This document shows, in pieces, positions 45,201 through 52,251 of a stretch of DNA of 64,000 nt. The stretch covers positions 4,307,001 to 4,371,000 of the forward strand of contig NZ_CP120416.1 of assembly GCF_032773895.1 (NCBI RefSeq), given 5' to 3'. The notes under the pieces were generated by a model. The model saw only the letters and a list, made by a program, of their open reading frames with translations, did no database searches and was not told where the DNA came from. Numbering within the stretch: the first letter of the stretch is position 1; the number at the start of each line of letters is the position of its first letter. Made by a program: the position numbers and the translations under genes. The stretch is from Teredinibacter sp. KSP-S5-2. Lineage in GTDB: Bacteria > Pseudomonadota > Gammaproteobacteria > Pseudomonadales > Cellvibrionaceae.

Positions 45201-47012
45201 CACGCTTGGGGTATTGATACTTGAAGGCACACCCGGAGGTAATTTCACCACAACAGCGGTAACCGACTCCCGCCAACCGGAACAACTCAGACTATTACAG
45301 GCTCTTACCCGATAATAATAGGTACCATCCCCCAAACCTGTTTCAGAATATGAAGTTGGAACGCCAGACAAGGTAATCGCTGACCAATTTTGGTTGTCTG
45401 TACTGCGACTAAGTTCATACGACTCAACAATCCCTGAACCCACTTCCCAGGTGACCAGGTACGCGCCATCAATATCTGAACCTGGAATTCCTATAGAGGA
45501 CGGGATTCCCGGTGTACGCTTCACCAGTACCGACGCAGATTCTTTCCACCCAGAACAACCACCGGCGTTACATGCCTGAGCACGATAAAAATAGGTTCCA
45601 TTCGCCAGGCCGGTTTGACTATACCCGGTTCCACTGCCCGAATATAAATCCAAGGACCAGGTGCCATTACTGCCGGTTTTACGTTGTAATTTGTAGGACG
45701 TAGCCGTGGCTGTACTGGCCCAGCTTACCGTAAAGGCACCGTCATAATCGGAAGCCGGTGGGGTTAAGCTGGCCGGTGTTGCCGGAGGATGTAATACCTC
45801 TGCAACTGAGGAGATCTTCCAGTCACTACACCCGGTCGTGTTACAGGCTTGCACCTTATAGGTGTAGCTGCCATTTGAAAGGCCTGCCTGACTGTAGCTT
45901 TGGCTTATACCCGAATACAGATTTGATGACCAAGCTCCCTCACCCAATCGTCGCTGAAGGTTATAGTGCTCAACATGCCCGCTGGCAGTTCCCCAACTGA
46001 CACCAAAACTACCGTCATTATCCAGCGCCGGAACCGTGATACTTGCGGGGATACCCGGTACAGGGTGCAGAATTGCCACCGAGTTTCCAGCCCGATAAGC
46101 ACTGCAACCGGTAGTATTACAGGCGCGCACCTGGAATGACCACGTCCCCACTGACATGTTTGTGGAACTGGCCTGAGTGGTGTTACTGGTGGAAAAATTA
46201 CTCCAGCTTCCCGACCCTAAACGTCTTTGTGCTTCATAACGGGTGACATAGTGACTGGGGGTATTAGCCGCCCCACCCCAGGAAGCCGATACGGAAGTGG
46301 CGGTAGTGGACGCAGGGGTAACCGACATACTGGTCGGCACTCCCGGCACCGGATATACCACAGACACGGTATTACTGTACTTATAATCACTGCAGCCACT
46401 GCTGTTACACGCCTTTATCCGAAACTGCCAGGAACCCGGAGTAAATGTGTAAGTCAGGTTATTGGCGGTTCCGGTGTAGTACGAAGTCCAACTGCCGCCA
46501 TTGACTCTCCGTTCAATTTGATAACTTGAAACAGTCCCTGATGACGAGCCTCGGGTAACGGTTCCCTGGGCAATATCCCTCGGCTGACAAACAACATCAG
46601 ATGGAGAGCAATGCGCCAATGACGGCGCTGTGTAAAGAGTGCTGGGAGATACCGTTAAGCTTGAAGGAATTCCCGGCTTGGGAATCGTCACCGTCACACT
46701 CGCCACTTTTGAAGCAGAGCCGCCCATTGGTGCAGAACATGTAACCGTTACGTTCCTTGAGCTTTGTAGATTTGAATAAACTTTTGAGCCGCTACTGCCA
46801 TTGTGTGTAACACCATCAACCTTGCAGTAAACACCGTTACTCGACCAGGACAATGTCGAAGATCCACCAGCAGAAACAGACGATGGCGAAAAACTGGCAG
46901 AATAGAGCGTGACTGCGCTGGCAAACTGAGGAAAAAAAATAGCAATAAGCGCAAGCAAATGTATTTTTTTAACAAAGAATAGAATTTTATTATGAATAGC
47001 CTGAGCAGCCAT
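36210..47012 (-). CDS. giant secreted Rhs polymorphic toxin (fibronectin-like repeats, SpvB, FG-GAP, YD repeats, variable tip)
   Basis: A 3600-residue protein. The ATG at 47012 is chosen for AGGGGA 4 nt upstream and a signal peptide (cleavage near QFASA) that starts there. Domains in order: an Ig-like module; about 12 fibronectin-III-like repeats (to about 1270), eight of them ending in ACNxxxCS; an SpvB/TcaC-type domain (about 1290-1430, PIALPPGRNGVQPSVSLSYSS); FG-GAP/VCBS-like repeats with DxDGDG calcium-type loops (about 1600-2050); YD repeats (about 2550-3200); the Rhs core ending at PLAGTDPTGY (about 3312); and a 288-residue tip. The tip holds a hydrophobic NSAAGFGDGVSFGLTDVVREW module and ends GLFGQRMLVP; its activity is unknown. 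The signal peptide implies Sec export, not T6SS. Confidence 0.93.
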   Translation of the reverse strand: MAAQAIHNKILFFVKKIHLLALIAIFFPQFASAVTLYSASFSPSSVSAGGSSTLSWSSNGVYCKVDGVTHNGSSGSKVYSNLQSSRNVTVTCSAPMGGSASKVASVTVTIPKPGIPSSLTVSPSTLYTAPSLAHCSPSDVVCQPRDIAQGTVTRGSSSGTVSSYQIERRVNGGSWTSYYTGTANNLTYTFTPGSWQFRIKACNSSGCSDYKYSNTVSVVYPVPGVPTSMSVTPASTTATSVSASWGGAANTPSHYVTRYEAQRRLGSGSWSNFSTSNTTQASSTNMSVGTWSFQVRACNTTGCSAYRAGNSVAILHPVPGIPASITVPALDNDGSFGVSWGTASGHVEHYNLQRRLGEGAWSSNLYSGISQSYSQAGLSNGSYTYKVQACNTTGCSDWKISSVAEVLHPPATPASLTPPASDYDGAFTVSWASTATATSYKLQRKTGSNGTWSLDLYSGSGTGYSQTGLANGTYFYRAQACNAGGCSGWKESASVLVKRTPGIPSSIGIPGSDIDGAYLVTWEVGSGIVESYELSRSTDNQNWSAITLSGVPTSYSETGLGDGTYYYRVRACNSLSCSGWRESVTAVVVKLPPGVPSSINTPSVDGDGSFTVSWVSGSGIVESYKLQRQLGSGNWSSDIYSGSGTSYAQTGLANGSYKYRLQACNTSGCSGWKDSSVVEVVHPPLPPSAFSLPSLDNDGSFTVGWDLSATATSYKLQRKKESAGSWSTDLLPLSGASYSQSGLTDGTYYYQVQACNVGGCSGWTESAGVLVEYIPGVPPSISVPSIDRDGTFTISWDAATGSVTSYNLEEKADSGGWGQLYSGLQMSFNRLGLPSSERTYRVRACNGGSCSDWRTSDMVTVAVSGGDNGLQLSETLSSDGHYSISWDVNTVFGNAILREYFNNSEISVAQLTTSTGTRAYTKTTAGTYSYSIEERDCRQAPLVGECPVIDTIPAKSVEVLFPPQAPASISPSVTSTTNTSVTVSWQASETATEYRLQKRFNGGSWVSEYVGVSTNRTVTNLAPGSWVFQVAAANAAGVSAYTPSVTVAINLVQPASPATVSVDPTSTSGSLSVSWSSSTDATEYRIERVNTQTDTVEASFTRTGSPLTENNIGDGQYTYRVHACNVLGSMEECSAPAVSNMVSVHSSLAPEVVTNLSATNNGNNRDATVTWTSAEVTNFVINRIGQTAGTENKQFTQTSTQLNDSVLPNGTYVYEVVACRTLYGMEKCSSPASSSPLVITAPTEPNYAKAFDGVIADKTLVNSAPAMPAEPVGVLQGAANVSGGSASYSVPIALPPGRNGVQPSVSLSYSSRGGNDTLGVGWSLGAGGGISRCGNTYAQDALTRGVQYSITEDRLCLNGSRLMVVSGTYGAAGAEYRTESDSFVRVTQHSAGINSTVAWFTAEYKDGSVQYFGKNSQSKLIHAGASYPLSWLLEFEHDAVGNTDGAANLGNVPVAAANFIHYDYTTFGEGEKLLTKISYTGNSESDKGDRAVEFIYEPRDDRTVSYLAGGKSETTQRLHKITTKYGLDSVYEYRVGYGLSLASERSLVKSITHCAFEGTWQCLPATRFDWLENSTIAEVTPLKIGGVETFAGEVYLHNVMSQGDVDGDGTRDFIGYNVNAEQDNEGTNDVDVEFGCLRTEVKGRYTCIELDLDSDGINDAFKFEQGKLHVQFSSQKPSSGVHPYVNTNILLKIPSNSATEDELRNPIYNRRDEILTATDVDGDGLQDLVVKYTETGTSPFYPNELAGRTQLRVYLNNGGATATHFATQGADVYTYQELAETVYGCSIVGCGQLPAGGQYDVFTYEALTPIGDYDGNGLTDFIIEETMDKFHLATTYYDPVPVAVLLNKSTPGNLQFERVLKGGFGAGTTTDYGPGEKYFHTYLDVNGDGLSDTLGWSNGQLAVMLNKGDITSNSIVLTQVDNTQSTRKFIEERYHEILMSYGGGLLKRAIVQPKYNDAMHAVDLNGDGRQELVMPGERLISVCSTSAFGFEGTVEKCGDELYGAIQTQTSTYPTTPIGSYYYDDSIYRWDALYFDDDGNGGYTVRKEPTAFVGPAYEVRFFDAFGDGNVDMVSTIGLRTYTGTVSKRIDTANSNSTWLSELASGSNFIAGAYITRNYGSGNGTTTGSYNPVDVMSKATNGFGVTGEWAYRPLSTGDTSVAGQALYSTAHDYVNQSEGYFHFSSSMYVVSNFKQSNGIGGLNETKYAYRGAMYNSKGRGFTGFRSMIREDVANGLVSHTDFHQMFPMVSLVQQQGQFTSDTYGTFGSSNVFGDGAACTISGTSETSLSSLPANASQAIHFSHHCYAQNTAHQMDIAVTASAGGIHSIYATQNQSVMRKLMCDTLPCSLSRPVSIQTSETTSIDKWGNAIATTQTHWDEWGTRVTAASATIDITSTQEAAWWLDKKTVSSVTQDKVTGRHLEDAFSRYSGSETGLDNAIEVETTYSYDTTRSLRIPKQVKVTSVNVNGVDQLASNQGLYSDTVTLFNDYGLPTSTSQTAYQKNTSGQWQLQTRTTTIPEYSTDGYFPRTVTNPLGHSVMTDIDPASGQALSVSRMLDATHSVTVTTNYDPFGRPLAIHTDGAATQYLRYTLPDMDGPTLAALQVTTTQAGTPTSKAWQDKLGRTLRTATQSFAGSWVYGDVFYNARGLVSFESVPSFSMLNSPSEGHGVTYTAYDPLGRLMGKQVSQTCGTLGINTTMTTSYRIDTADPYQTDILVQGGCEGKTLTMSRTYNSLDQLMRTTDAEGGITRYGYNSLGSPVVIEDTQGHPIVALYDGLNRKVKVNDPNQGITHFVYNGFGELQQETRANNKTVNYYLDSLGRVTLRTATGEDNLSYSYDNASYGYGQLYQESGAGLTRHYSYNDKGQPVSTTETHSTGESYSVTSLYDANYGRLKGLEYPNHLTVEYDYNTYGYMNVVKNAATGYVYQEVDDMDQWGNIVGATLGNGIQELAQYSAVNGQALQISALRNLQEILDIQYQMYDGFGNILLEHMQNGAATPDMGDKGGSHNYSEYFVYDDLHRLTHSSFNSFNGTGLDYTYDSGGNLLSKSDYARNYDYTTGTSGGPNAVKRVEKILKQQDGTTQYQWANFGYDARGNMTSGDGLSQAIYNAMDKPTYIEKGGATLSFAYGPSHMRYRQIKVKENITTTTHYVGKLFEKEYREENGVKRESWRAYIGSTAVVSQDNDGFAIRYQHKDRLGSARTFTDANGLVVAQRDYDPFGKPREADGSLKENVWLGGGEQQRPILGDEADAKTRRGFTDHEHLDDVEYIHMNGRVYDYNLGRFLSVDPYIQSPKNSQSINSYSYIMNNPLAGTDPTGYQAECGVGCYSVIFNQDGSSTTTRNGRITSAYTEVTTATEGGTKTTFYNGALSNEQVVKRLFREKGAETDADTETKTNQSTLRNQEALHGSENGLVYTGLIPKELTKAAEETEGDIEAIRVPGASQEGGVKVGDGFLNPANWPTLPDWLVNSAAGFGDGVSFGLTDVVREWMGIDGGVDELSTEYGFSRVAGQLHTSALIIGGFVLRPFTAQTQVVTQWTVAGEIGVNTRWVMTGGNSLRNYIMAGGPQLQASYSQSVTATVAGSSLRYPSGWEAFKGLFGQRMLVP

Positions 47013-47213
47013 ACTTTCCCCTACGATACAAGTTTTCCGTAAATACAAAACAAGAAGGAAAGAGACCACAAGAAGCTATAGAGGACTACAGCCTACGACA
47101 ACAACTTATTCTCTTCCCTAGATAAAACACATCCCACCAAATGAAATATTTGGCTTACCAACAAAACAGAAAATCTAAAGACCGGTTTCAATCGCCATAC
47201 TGATGAATTATTT

Positions 47214-47630
47214 TTATTCTGAAAACGCTTTAATAAAAACGTAGTCACTATTATTTTCTTTACCTTTATACAGTGACACCAGAATTAAACCGCCCGTATT
47301 TTCCCAGCGAATTTCATAATCACTTGACGATGATGGCGAACCGAGATTTAACCCCAAGTTCTCCATCACAATGGAATTAAATGGCAAATGATCAACACCC
47401 TCTACCGTCATCCAGTCCGCTTTATTATTAATAAATGCAATTTGCAGTTCAGCTTGCGCATAAGCACACTGCTCACCTTGTTCTGTGTTTTCACAGGAAC
47501 CCGGCTCGCCAATCAGCGCACTGACTTCGCTTTTGTTTTTTCCAACAATAGAAGGCACATCGACCAACACATCGGCAAAGGAATTGACTGAGACAAATAT
47601 CCCACACAGGAAAAGAAGTGTTGTTTTCAT
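47214..47630 (-). CDS. small exported protein of unknown function
   Basis: A 138-residue protein from the ATG at 47630 (AAGGA 6 nt upstream). A signal peptide ends near SFA. The mature part starts with VPSIVGKNKSEVSALIGEPGSCENTEQGEQCAY: the GKxKxEVxxxLGEP pattern with two cysteines recalls small periplasmic proteins distantly like BamE/SmpA, but I cannot confirm this. It lies 200 bp upstream of the Rhs gene on the same strand, and no shared function is evident. Confidence 0.6.
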   Translation of the reverse strand: MKTTLLFLCGIFVSVNSFADVLVDVPSIVGKNKSEVSALIGEPGSCENTEQGEQCAYAQAELQIAFINNKADWMTVEGVDHLPFNSIVMENLGLNLGSPSSSSDYEIRWENTGGLILVSLYKGKENNSDYVFIKAFSE

Positions 47631-47636
47631 TATCAA

Positions 47637-48049
47637 TCCTTTTAAGAAAAATCACCTGACCTATAAAGCAGGCGCACGCAGCCTGGGCCGAAGAGAATAA
47701 AAAGTGAATAACATCAGGAAAGAAAAAAGCAAATAATAAAACGATGTTAACCTTCCCTGCTTACTACGACTGTCCAATTTTTAGCAAGTCTAACTATTAT
47801 TTCATTAAAAAACAATCCACATTTTAAATGCCATTGTATTATTTTTACCAGAAAAAAATGCAATTAAAATACAGTAGAACCTCTACTGTATTTTTTTAAT
47901 AAAAAAAACAGAAAAAATATTCCAAAAGCGAAAACATACATACTATTGTCTACATAAAAAACACCATAAAAGAGAAAGGTTCTCATTCAATATATTTTTT
48001 GCCACCGATAGAATTAATCTTGATTAAAAAGCAGGTTTTTGTCTTTACC
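47637..48049. other. AT-rich region
   Basis: About 410 bp that is very rich in A and T, between the small exported gene and the terminator at 48050. No open frame, RNA or mobile-element signature was recognised. Confidence 0.45.
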
Positions 48050-48079
48050 AAAAAAAAGCCCATTAATTGCTTAATGGGC
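48050..48079 (-). terminator. rho-independent terminator of the DUF1501-like operon
   Basis: A perfect 9-bp stem (GCCCATTAA/TTAATGGGC) with a TTGC loop, followed on the minus strand by eight T, 30 bp past the stop of the gene at 48110. Confidence 0.92.
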
Positions 48080-48109
48080 TCAGTCGAATACTTCTAATAA
48101 AAATGGTAT

Positions 48110-49723
48110 TTAGGTGGAGACAACTATTCCGCCTTGCACGGAGGATAGCTGGGTAAATGCGGTGAGTGAATCCCGGGTGGCAACGCTACCCAAACCGTGA
48201 GTTAACCCACGATTGGCCAACACAGAGTCAAACTGAGCTTGTTCACCATGTAACGCCATGTAGTTAAGCATGACGGCTTGCACGAGTTGGTTAACATTAT
48301 TGGCAACCGGACTGGAGGATGTTTCCACATCGCCGCTGCGACGCATGTAACCGATTTGACGATCTTCCGGGCGCATAAGTGTGGCGCGGCCACCGGGGTT
48401 ATACACTAAAAAGAACGATGCGGCGGTTTGCTGGTTGTCACCGGTCCACACGCCTTTGCCACGACCATTTACTGATTCGTCTGTCATGCCGTTACTGAAT
48501 ACCGAACCGTCACTGAACACATACAGCATTAATGGCTTGCCACGGCGAGCGGCATATTCCAGACACGCCCCCATGCAACGACCCGCACGCAAATCTCGCA
48601 GTTCACCGGTTGCACGATCACCGGTATGGTAATCGTAACCACCCATGGCGATGGTGCCCGCACCGGCATTACCGTCGATAACCATTTTCATCACAGAAGC
48701 GGTTTTTCGGAATTCGCGGTCATTATTAAATTCTTCCGCGGTAAAAATGCTGCTCGCTCCCCCCACAATGTCAGGGTCGGATTCCGGGCTTAAGCTGGAC
48801 GAATCCGGTACATCGGCAGCAAGCTTGGCACTTTTCACATAAGCGCATTTCACTTTTTCTTTGATTAGCGCCTCGTCACTGGTGCCGGTAGTAATGGAAG
48901 CCAAATCCATTTTATGACCACTGATTTTCTCAACGGACAACATGATGTCGACCACCTGAGCTGGCGTTAAACTGCCAAAATCCCCGACGTTCACTAACCC
49001 GGTTACGTCAGCAGGCCGGTCAATTTTGGTTGGCCGCACTTCGCTGTTAATCATGTCCGCCGGAGCCATTGAGTTACCACCGGAATCACTGGTACGGGAA
49101 CCAATCAAGGCAAGCAACTCACCGTTAGCACCGGCAATATTAATGGCGTACATGGGGTTGTGAGGGTTATTGCCAGTATCGTTTTCCGAACGTGCTGCGA
49201 ACACTGCGCCGTCAATAGCTGCCTGGGTAGCCGCTGAGGTTCGCTCCAGAATACCGCGCAAAAACTGGCTGTCTGAATGAAATGCCAAACCCAGTGTTTC
49301 GTCGAAAAACTCGTTGTTGGCGGAGTCCGGATTCGCCAAGCCGGGCACCATTGCCGGGGGCAAACCCTGCTTTCCGTAACCCTCGGAGCTGAGAAAATCT
49401 TTTTGCCCGCCGGGGCCACCCACCAGTACATTAGAACCGGCAATATTGGCACCACCGGCTAAATCGAAGCAGATGAATGGGATTTTGCCTGCACCTTCCG
49501 GGATCCCACATTCGTTGATTCTGGTTTGTAAATCGGTTGGGTATGCAATTTGAGCATTGGCCACTCGGGATGCCAATAGCGACCCCATAACGGAGGTGCC
49601 ATACACGGCTCCCATTCCGGCGCTGAACCCCTGGGATAAAAACTCTCGACGGGTTTTTGGACGTCGATGGTCCGAATGCAATAAAGGCTCATCCGGATGA
49701 AAAAATGGTTTACGTTTTGACAT
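48110..49723 (-). CDS. Tat-exported DUF1501-like protein
   Basis: A 537-residue protein with a twin-arginine signal (TRREFL, Arg25-Arg26, then a hydrophobic region ending ANA), implying export in folded form. The body resembles DUF1501/sulfatase-like proteins: IPFICFDLAGGANIAGSN near the start, GGYDYHTGD and a LMLYVFSDGSVFSNGM region. In planctomycetes and many marine bacteria DUF1501 genes accompany genes for c-type cytochrome-like DUF1585/1588/1592 proteins; here it follows two haem-c genes in the same order. The spacing to the upstream gene is 15 nt. Catalytic activity is unknown. Confidence 0.82.
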   Translation of the reverse strand: MSKRKPFFHPDEPLLHSDHRRPKTRREFLSQGFSAGMGAVYGTSVMGSLLASRVANAQIAYPTDLQTRINECGIPEGAGKIPFICFDLAGGANIAGSNVLVGGPGGQKDFLSSEGYGKQGLPPAMVPGLANPDSANNEFFDETLGLAFHSDSQFLRGILERTSAATQAAIDGAVFAARSENDTGNNPHNPMYAINIAGANGELLALIGSRTSDSGGNSMAPADMINSEVRPTKIDRPADVTGLVNVGDFGSLTPAQVVDIMLSVEKISGHKMDLASITTGTSDEALIKEKVKCAYVKSAKLAADVPDSSSLSPESDPDIVGGASSIFTAEEFNNDREFRKTASVMKMVIDGNAGAGTIAMGGYDYHTGDRATGELRDLRAGRCMGACLEYAARRGKPLMLYVFSDGSVFSNGMTDESVNGRGKGVWTGDNQQTAASFFLVYNPGGRATLMRPEDRQIGYMRRSGDVETSSSPVANNVNQLVQAVMLNYMALHGEQAQFDSVLANRGLTHGLGSVATRDSLTAFTQLSSVQGGIVVST

Positions 49724-49738
49724 GGATTGTTCCTACCT

Positions 49739-52249
49739 TTATTGAATTAACATGGCTGCACTGCCCATCGCTGCCGTACAGGCAGCAATGACAGTTGTCG
49801 GCGTGTCGGCACTGGACATACTGCTGATCAGCGTGTGCAGTTCTGAGGACAAACCATTAGCCGGTTGTGTTGCAACGGATTCCATCGTGCCTCCACCAAC
49901 ATCAATTTGATGGGCAAGCATGGCGTCAACCAAGGGGTTAACAACCAGGCTTCTGCCTGCTTCATCCGGGAAGGCCACACCGTGGGATGCCGCAAAATTC
50001 AAACCAGGGAAGAAGCTGGCCCTGCGCGTAGTATCATTCACCAGGGCGGTACAGTAGGCGACGGACAACTGCATCACACCGGATTGGTGTGCAGCCAGGA
50101 AGCCGCGTATGTCTTCCGCAATAGGTAACTGCTGGCGGACTGCGTTGTAGATGCTTTCCACACTGGTTGTGGTGGCAGGTACCGTGGTCATGGCAGAGAT
50201 ACTCGCGTTAATTTCCGCAAAGTTACGCAGGCCGATATGGGCTTGGTCCGGAATGTCCGCTGGAACCGGTGCTGCCGGGGTGGGATCTGCCGGACGGTTG
50301 TAGGTGCGGGTCATCAAGCGGTCAAAGGTCAGGAAGAACTCGTCCTGCTCCGGCCCTAACTCCAACTCAATAATGGTACCGGTTGGCGAGGTATACAGAG
50401 GCACACCGTTAGGGTCGAAATTGTCTGCGGTCACGGTAAAGGACATGTTGGCAAATGCCTGACCAACAGGCGCTTCTTTACCATTTACCCCAATGCGCAA
50501 ACCTTCAATCACGATATCCGTTGTGGCCAAGGTGTCCGCACCGGATGCCATATAGAAAGTAGGCTCGCTGAATAAGTAGGAGTAGCTATCGTATTGCTCG
50601 ACCACAAACTCGATGTAGGCATTCGGAATCGCCCCGTTTAATGGGTCTTGATGAATACCAAAGCGCATAAGGAGTTTCTCACCCACTCCCGCCTCGTAGT
50701 TAGTCAGTATTTGCTCCTCGGTTAACGCACGCTCGTGAACAGCCAGGAAGCGAATCGCACCCAACCACCCGCCTTCACTGGCTCCAGACTCGCCCCCTAA
50801 TACCAGGGCAAAAGATCGATCCCAATCATTGATATTGGTACCGGTTAACAAGTCGGAAGCGACTAGCTGGCCATTTACATAAATCTTACGACCGTCAATC
50901 AAATCATAAGTAGCAACTACGTGCTGCAGGGTGGCCTGCAAAACTTCATCGGCATCCGGGGTCGACAACATGGGCATACCATTGGCATCAGACTCGGAAT
51001 TGCGAGTGAGGAAGTTGTAGTTGTACAGGGTTTGCCCCAAGGTAAAGTTACGGGTTTCAGCACCACCGGAATAGGTCACAATTCTGGCCGGACCGTCCTG
51101 GGTAACGTTGCTGGGCACCACCCAGGTTTCGACGGAAAACTCGCCCGTCGCTGTTAGGTGGTTAAACAACTTGGTACTGGATTGGGTATCGGATTTGGCT
51201 ACCGAGCCCGCTTCAATACGAATACCGCGACCACCCACACGCTGAACACCACCCAGTAACTGCAGGTTCATCGCCGGGTTTATACCGCTGGTATCGAAGG
51301 CCGTTTCGGTATTGCTGGACTTAAACTCGTACAGCGCAATCACGTCGGTTTCCACTCGCTCGCCGGTATCCAACGGCTGACCATCCGCCGCCAGAACCAG
51401 GGCATGACTTACCAATAGATCCGGGTCAACTGCAGACGTAGGTACTCGACTGGCAAATGCTGCAATGGCGGCTTCCATCTGGTTAGCATCACTCATACAG
51501 TTGCCGCTCCAGCAGTTGTGGGATTCGCTACGCAAGCGCACAACAAAACGGGAACTGCCGGGGTCGTCCAGATTTATTCGGCTTTTGGCCACTTCGTATG
51601 CCACATCCACATCCGAACTGGCGAAGTAAGGCTGTTGACGCTGAGCGGAATCTTCCGAGTGACAACTGCTGCAGTACTCACGCACCACGGGGTATACCGT
51701 TGCGGCAAAATCACCGGAGGAGGCAGGGAAGCTGCGACTGGAACCGACGCTTTTGGGTTCTGGGTCTATGCGCTGAAACTCGGCGGGCACCTTACCGGAT
51801 TCACCGGCCCAGGCACTGATGTAACGGGTGATAATGTCACCACAGGCGGTGGAGTCCGCAACCCAGCAGTTGTGGCCTTCTGCAACTTTAATCACCATGC
51901 GCGACTGCGCAGGAGAAAGCAGGTCGGCAATATCAATCGCCGCCTGGTAAGCCAGGTTAATATCGTCACGACGAACAAATTGAGGGGATTGCCCGCCTTC
52001 AATATGACAGGAACCACAACGGTCTTCGCCCGCCAGGTTTTGCCATAGGTTTTGTTGGAAATTTAATACATCGTCGGTTTTGGCCGGATTTTCTCCGCGA
52101 TACACAATGGCACCGCCGGTATCGTCCGGATCTTCCCTGTTGACTAGTTTTTCGTTTTCCTGGCCGCTGCCGCCACTACAACCGGCAAGCCAGACGGATG
52201 CTCCGACCAAAGTCCAAAGCGGGAGCCTGTTAGCTAGTAATTTGATCAT
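49739..52249 (-). CDS. haem-c lipoprotein with LamG/concanavalin-like domain
   Basis: An 836-residue lipoprotein from the ATG at 52249 (GGGAG 7 nt upstream; lipobox LAG-Cys24). Two duplicated N-terminal modules each carry a haem-c site (CGSCH at 78-82, CSSCH at 193-197) followed by a HNCW motif and a short Cys pair, so the modules arose by duplication. A LamG-like beta-sandwich follows (about 310-490; FSVETWVVPSN, VVATYDLIDGRKIYVNGQLV, ALTEEQILTNY), which might bind carbohydrate or protein. A C-terminal ~350-residue part is unassigned. The start lies 2 nt after the stop of the upstream gene, so translation is coupled. Confidence 0.85.
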   Translation of the reverse strand: MIKLLANRLPLWTLVGASVWLAGCSGGSGQENEKLVNREDPDDTGGAIVYRGENPAKTDDVLNFQQNLWQNLAGEDRCGSCHIEGGQSPQFVRRDDINLAYQAAIDIADLLSPAQSRMVIKVAEGHNCWVADSTACGDIITRYISAWAGESGKVPAEFQRIDPEPKSVGSSRSFPASSGDFAATVYPVVREYCSSCHSEDSAQRQQPYFASSDVDVAYEVAKSRINLDDPGSSRFVVRLRSESHNCWSGNCMSDANQMEAAIAAFASRVPTSAVDPDLLVSHALVLAADGQPLDTGERVETDVIALYEFKSSNTETAFDTSGINPAMNLQLLGGVQRVGGRGIRIEAGSVAKSDTQSSTKLFNHLTATGEFSVETWVVPSNVTQDGPARIVTYSGGAETRNFTLGQTLYNYNFLTRNSESDANGMPMLSTPDADEVLQATLQHVVATYDLIDGRKIYVNGQLVASDLLTGTNINDWDRSFALVLGGESGASEGGWLGAIRFLAVHERALTEEQILTNYEAGVGEKLLMRFGIHQDPLNGAIPNAYIEFVVEQYDSYSYLFSEPTFYMASGADTLATTDIVIEGLRIGVNGKEAPVGQAFANMSFTVTADNFDPNGVPLYTSPTGTIIELELGPEQDEFFLTFDRLMTRTYNRPADPTPAAPVPADIPDQAHIGLRNFAEINASISAMTTVPATTTSVESIYNAVRQQLPIAEDIRGFLAAHQSGVMQLSVAYCTALVNDTTRRASFFPGLNFAASHGVAFPDEAGRSLVVNPLVDAMLAHQIDVGGGTMESVATQPANGLSSELHTLISSMSSADTPTTVIAACTAAMGSAAMLIQ

Positions 52250-52251
52250 TA

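Noticed and set aside
36210-47012. Large repeats in the FN3 and YD regions as CRISPR or DNA satellite
   Set aside because: The repetition is at protein level, with diverged codons and no spacer structure.
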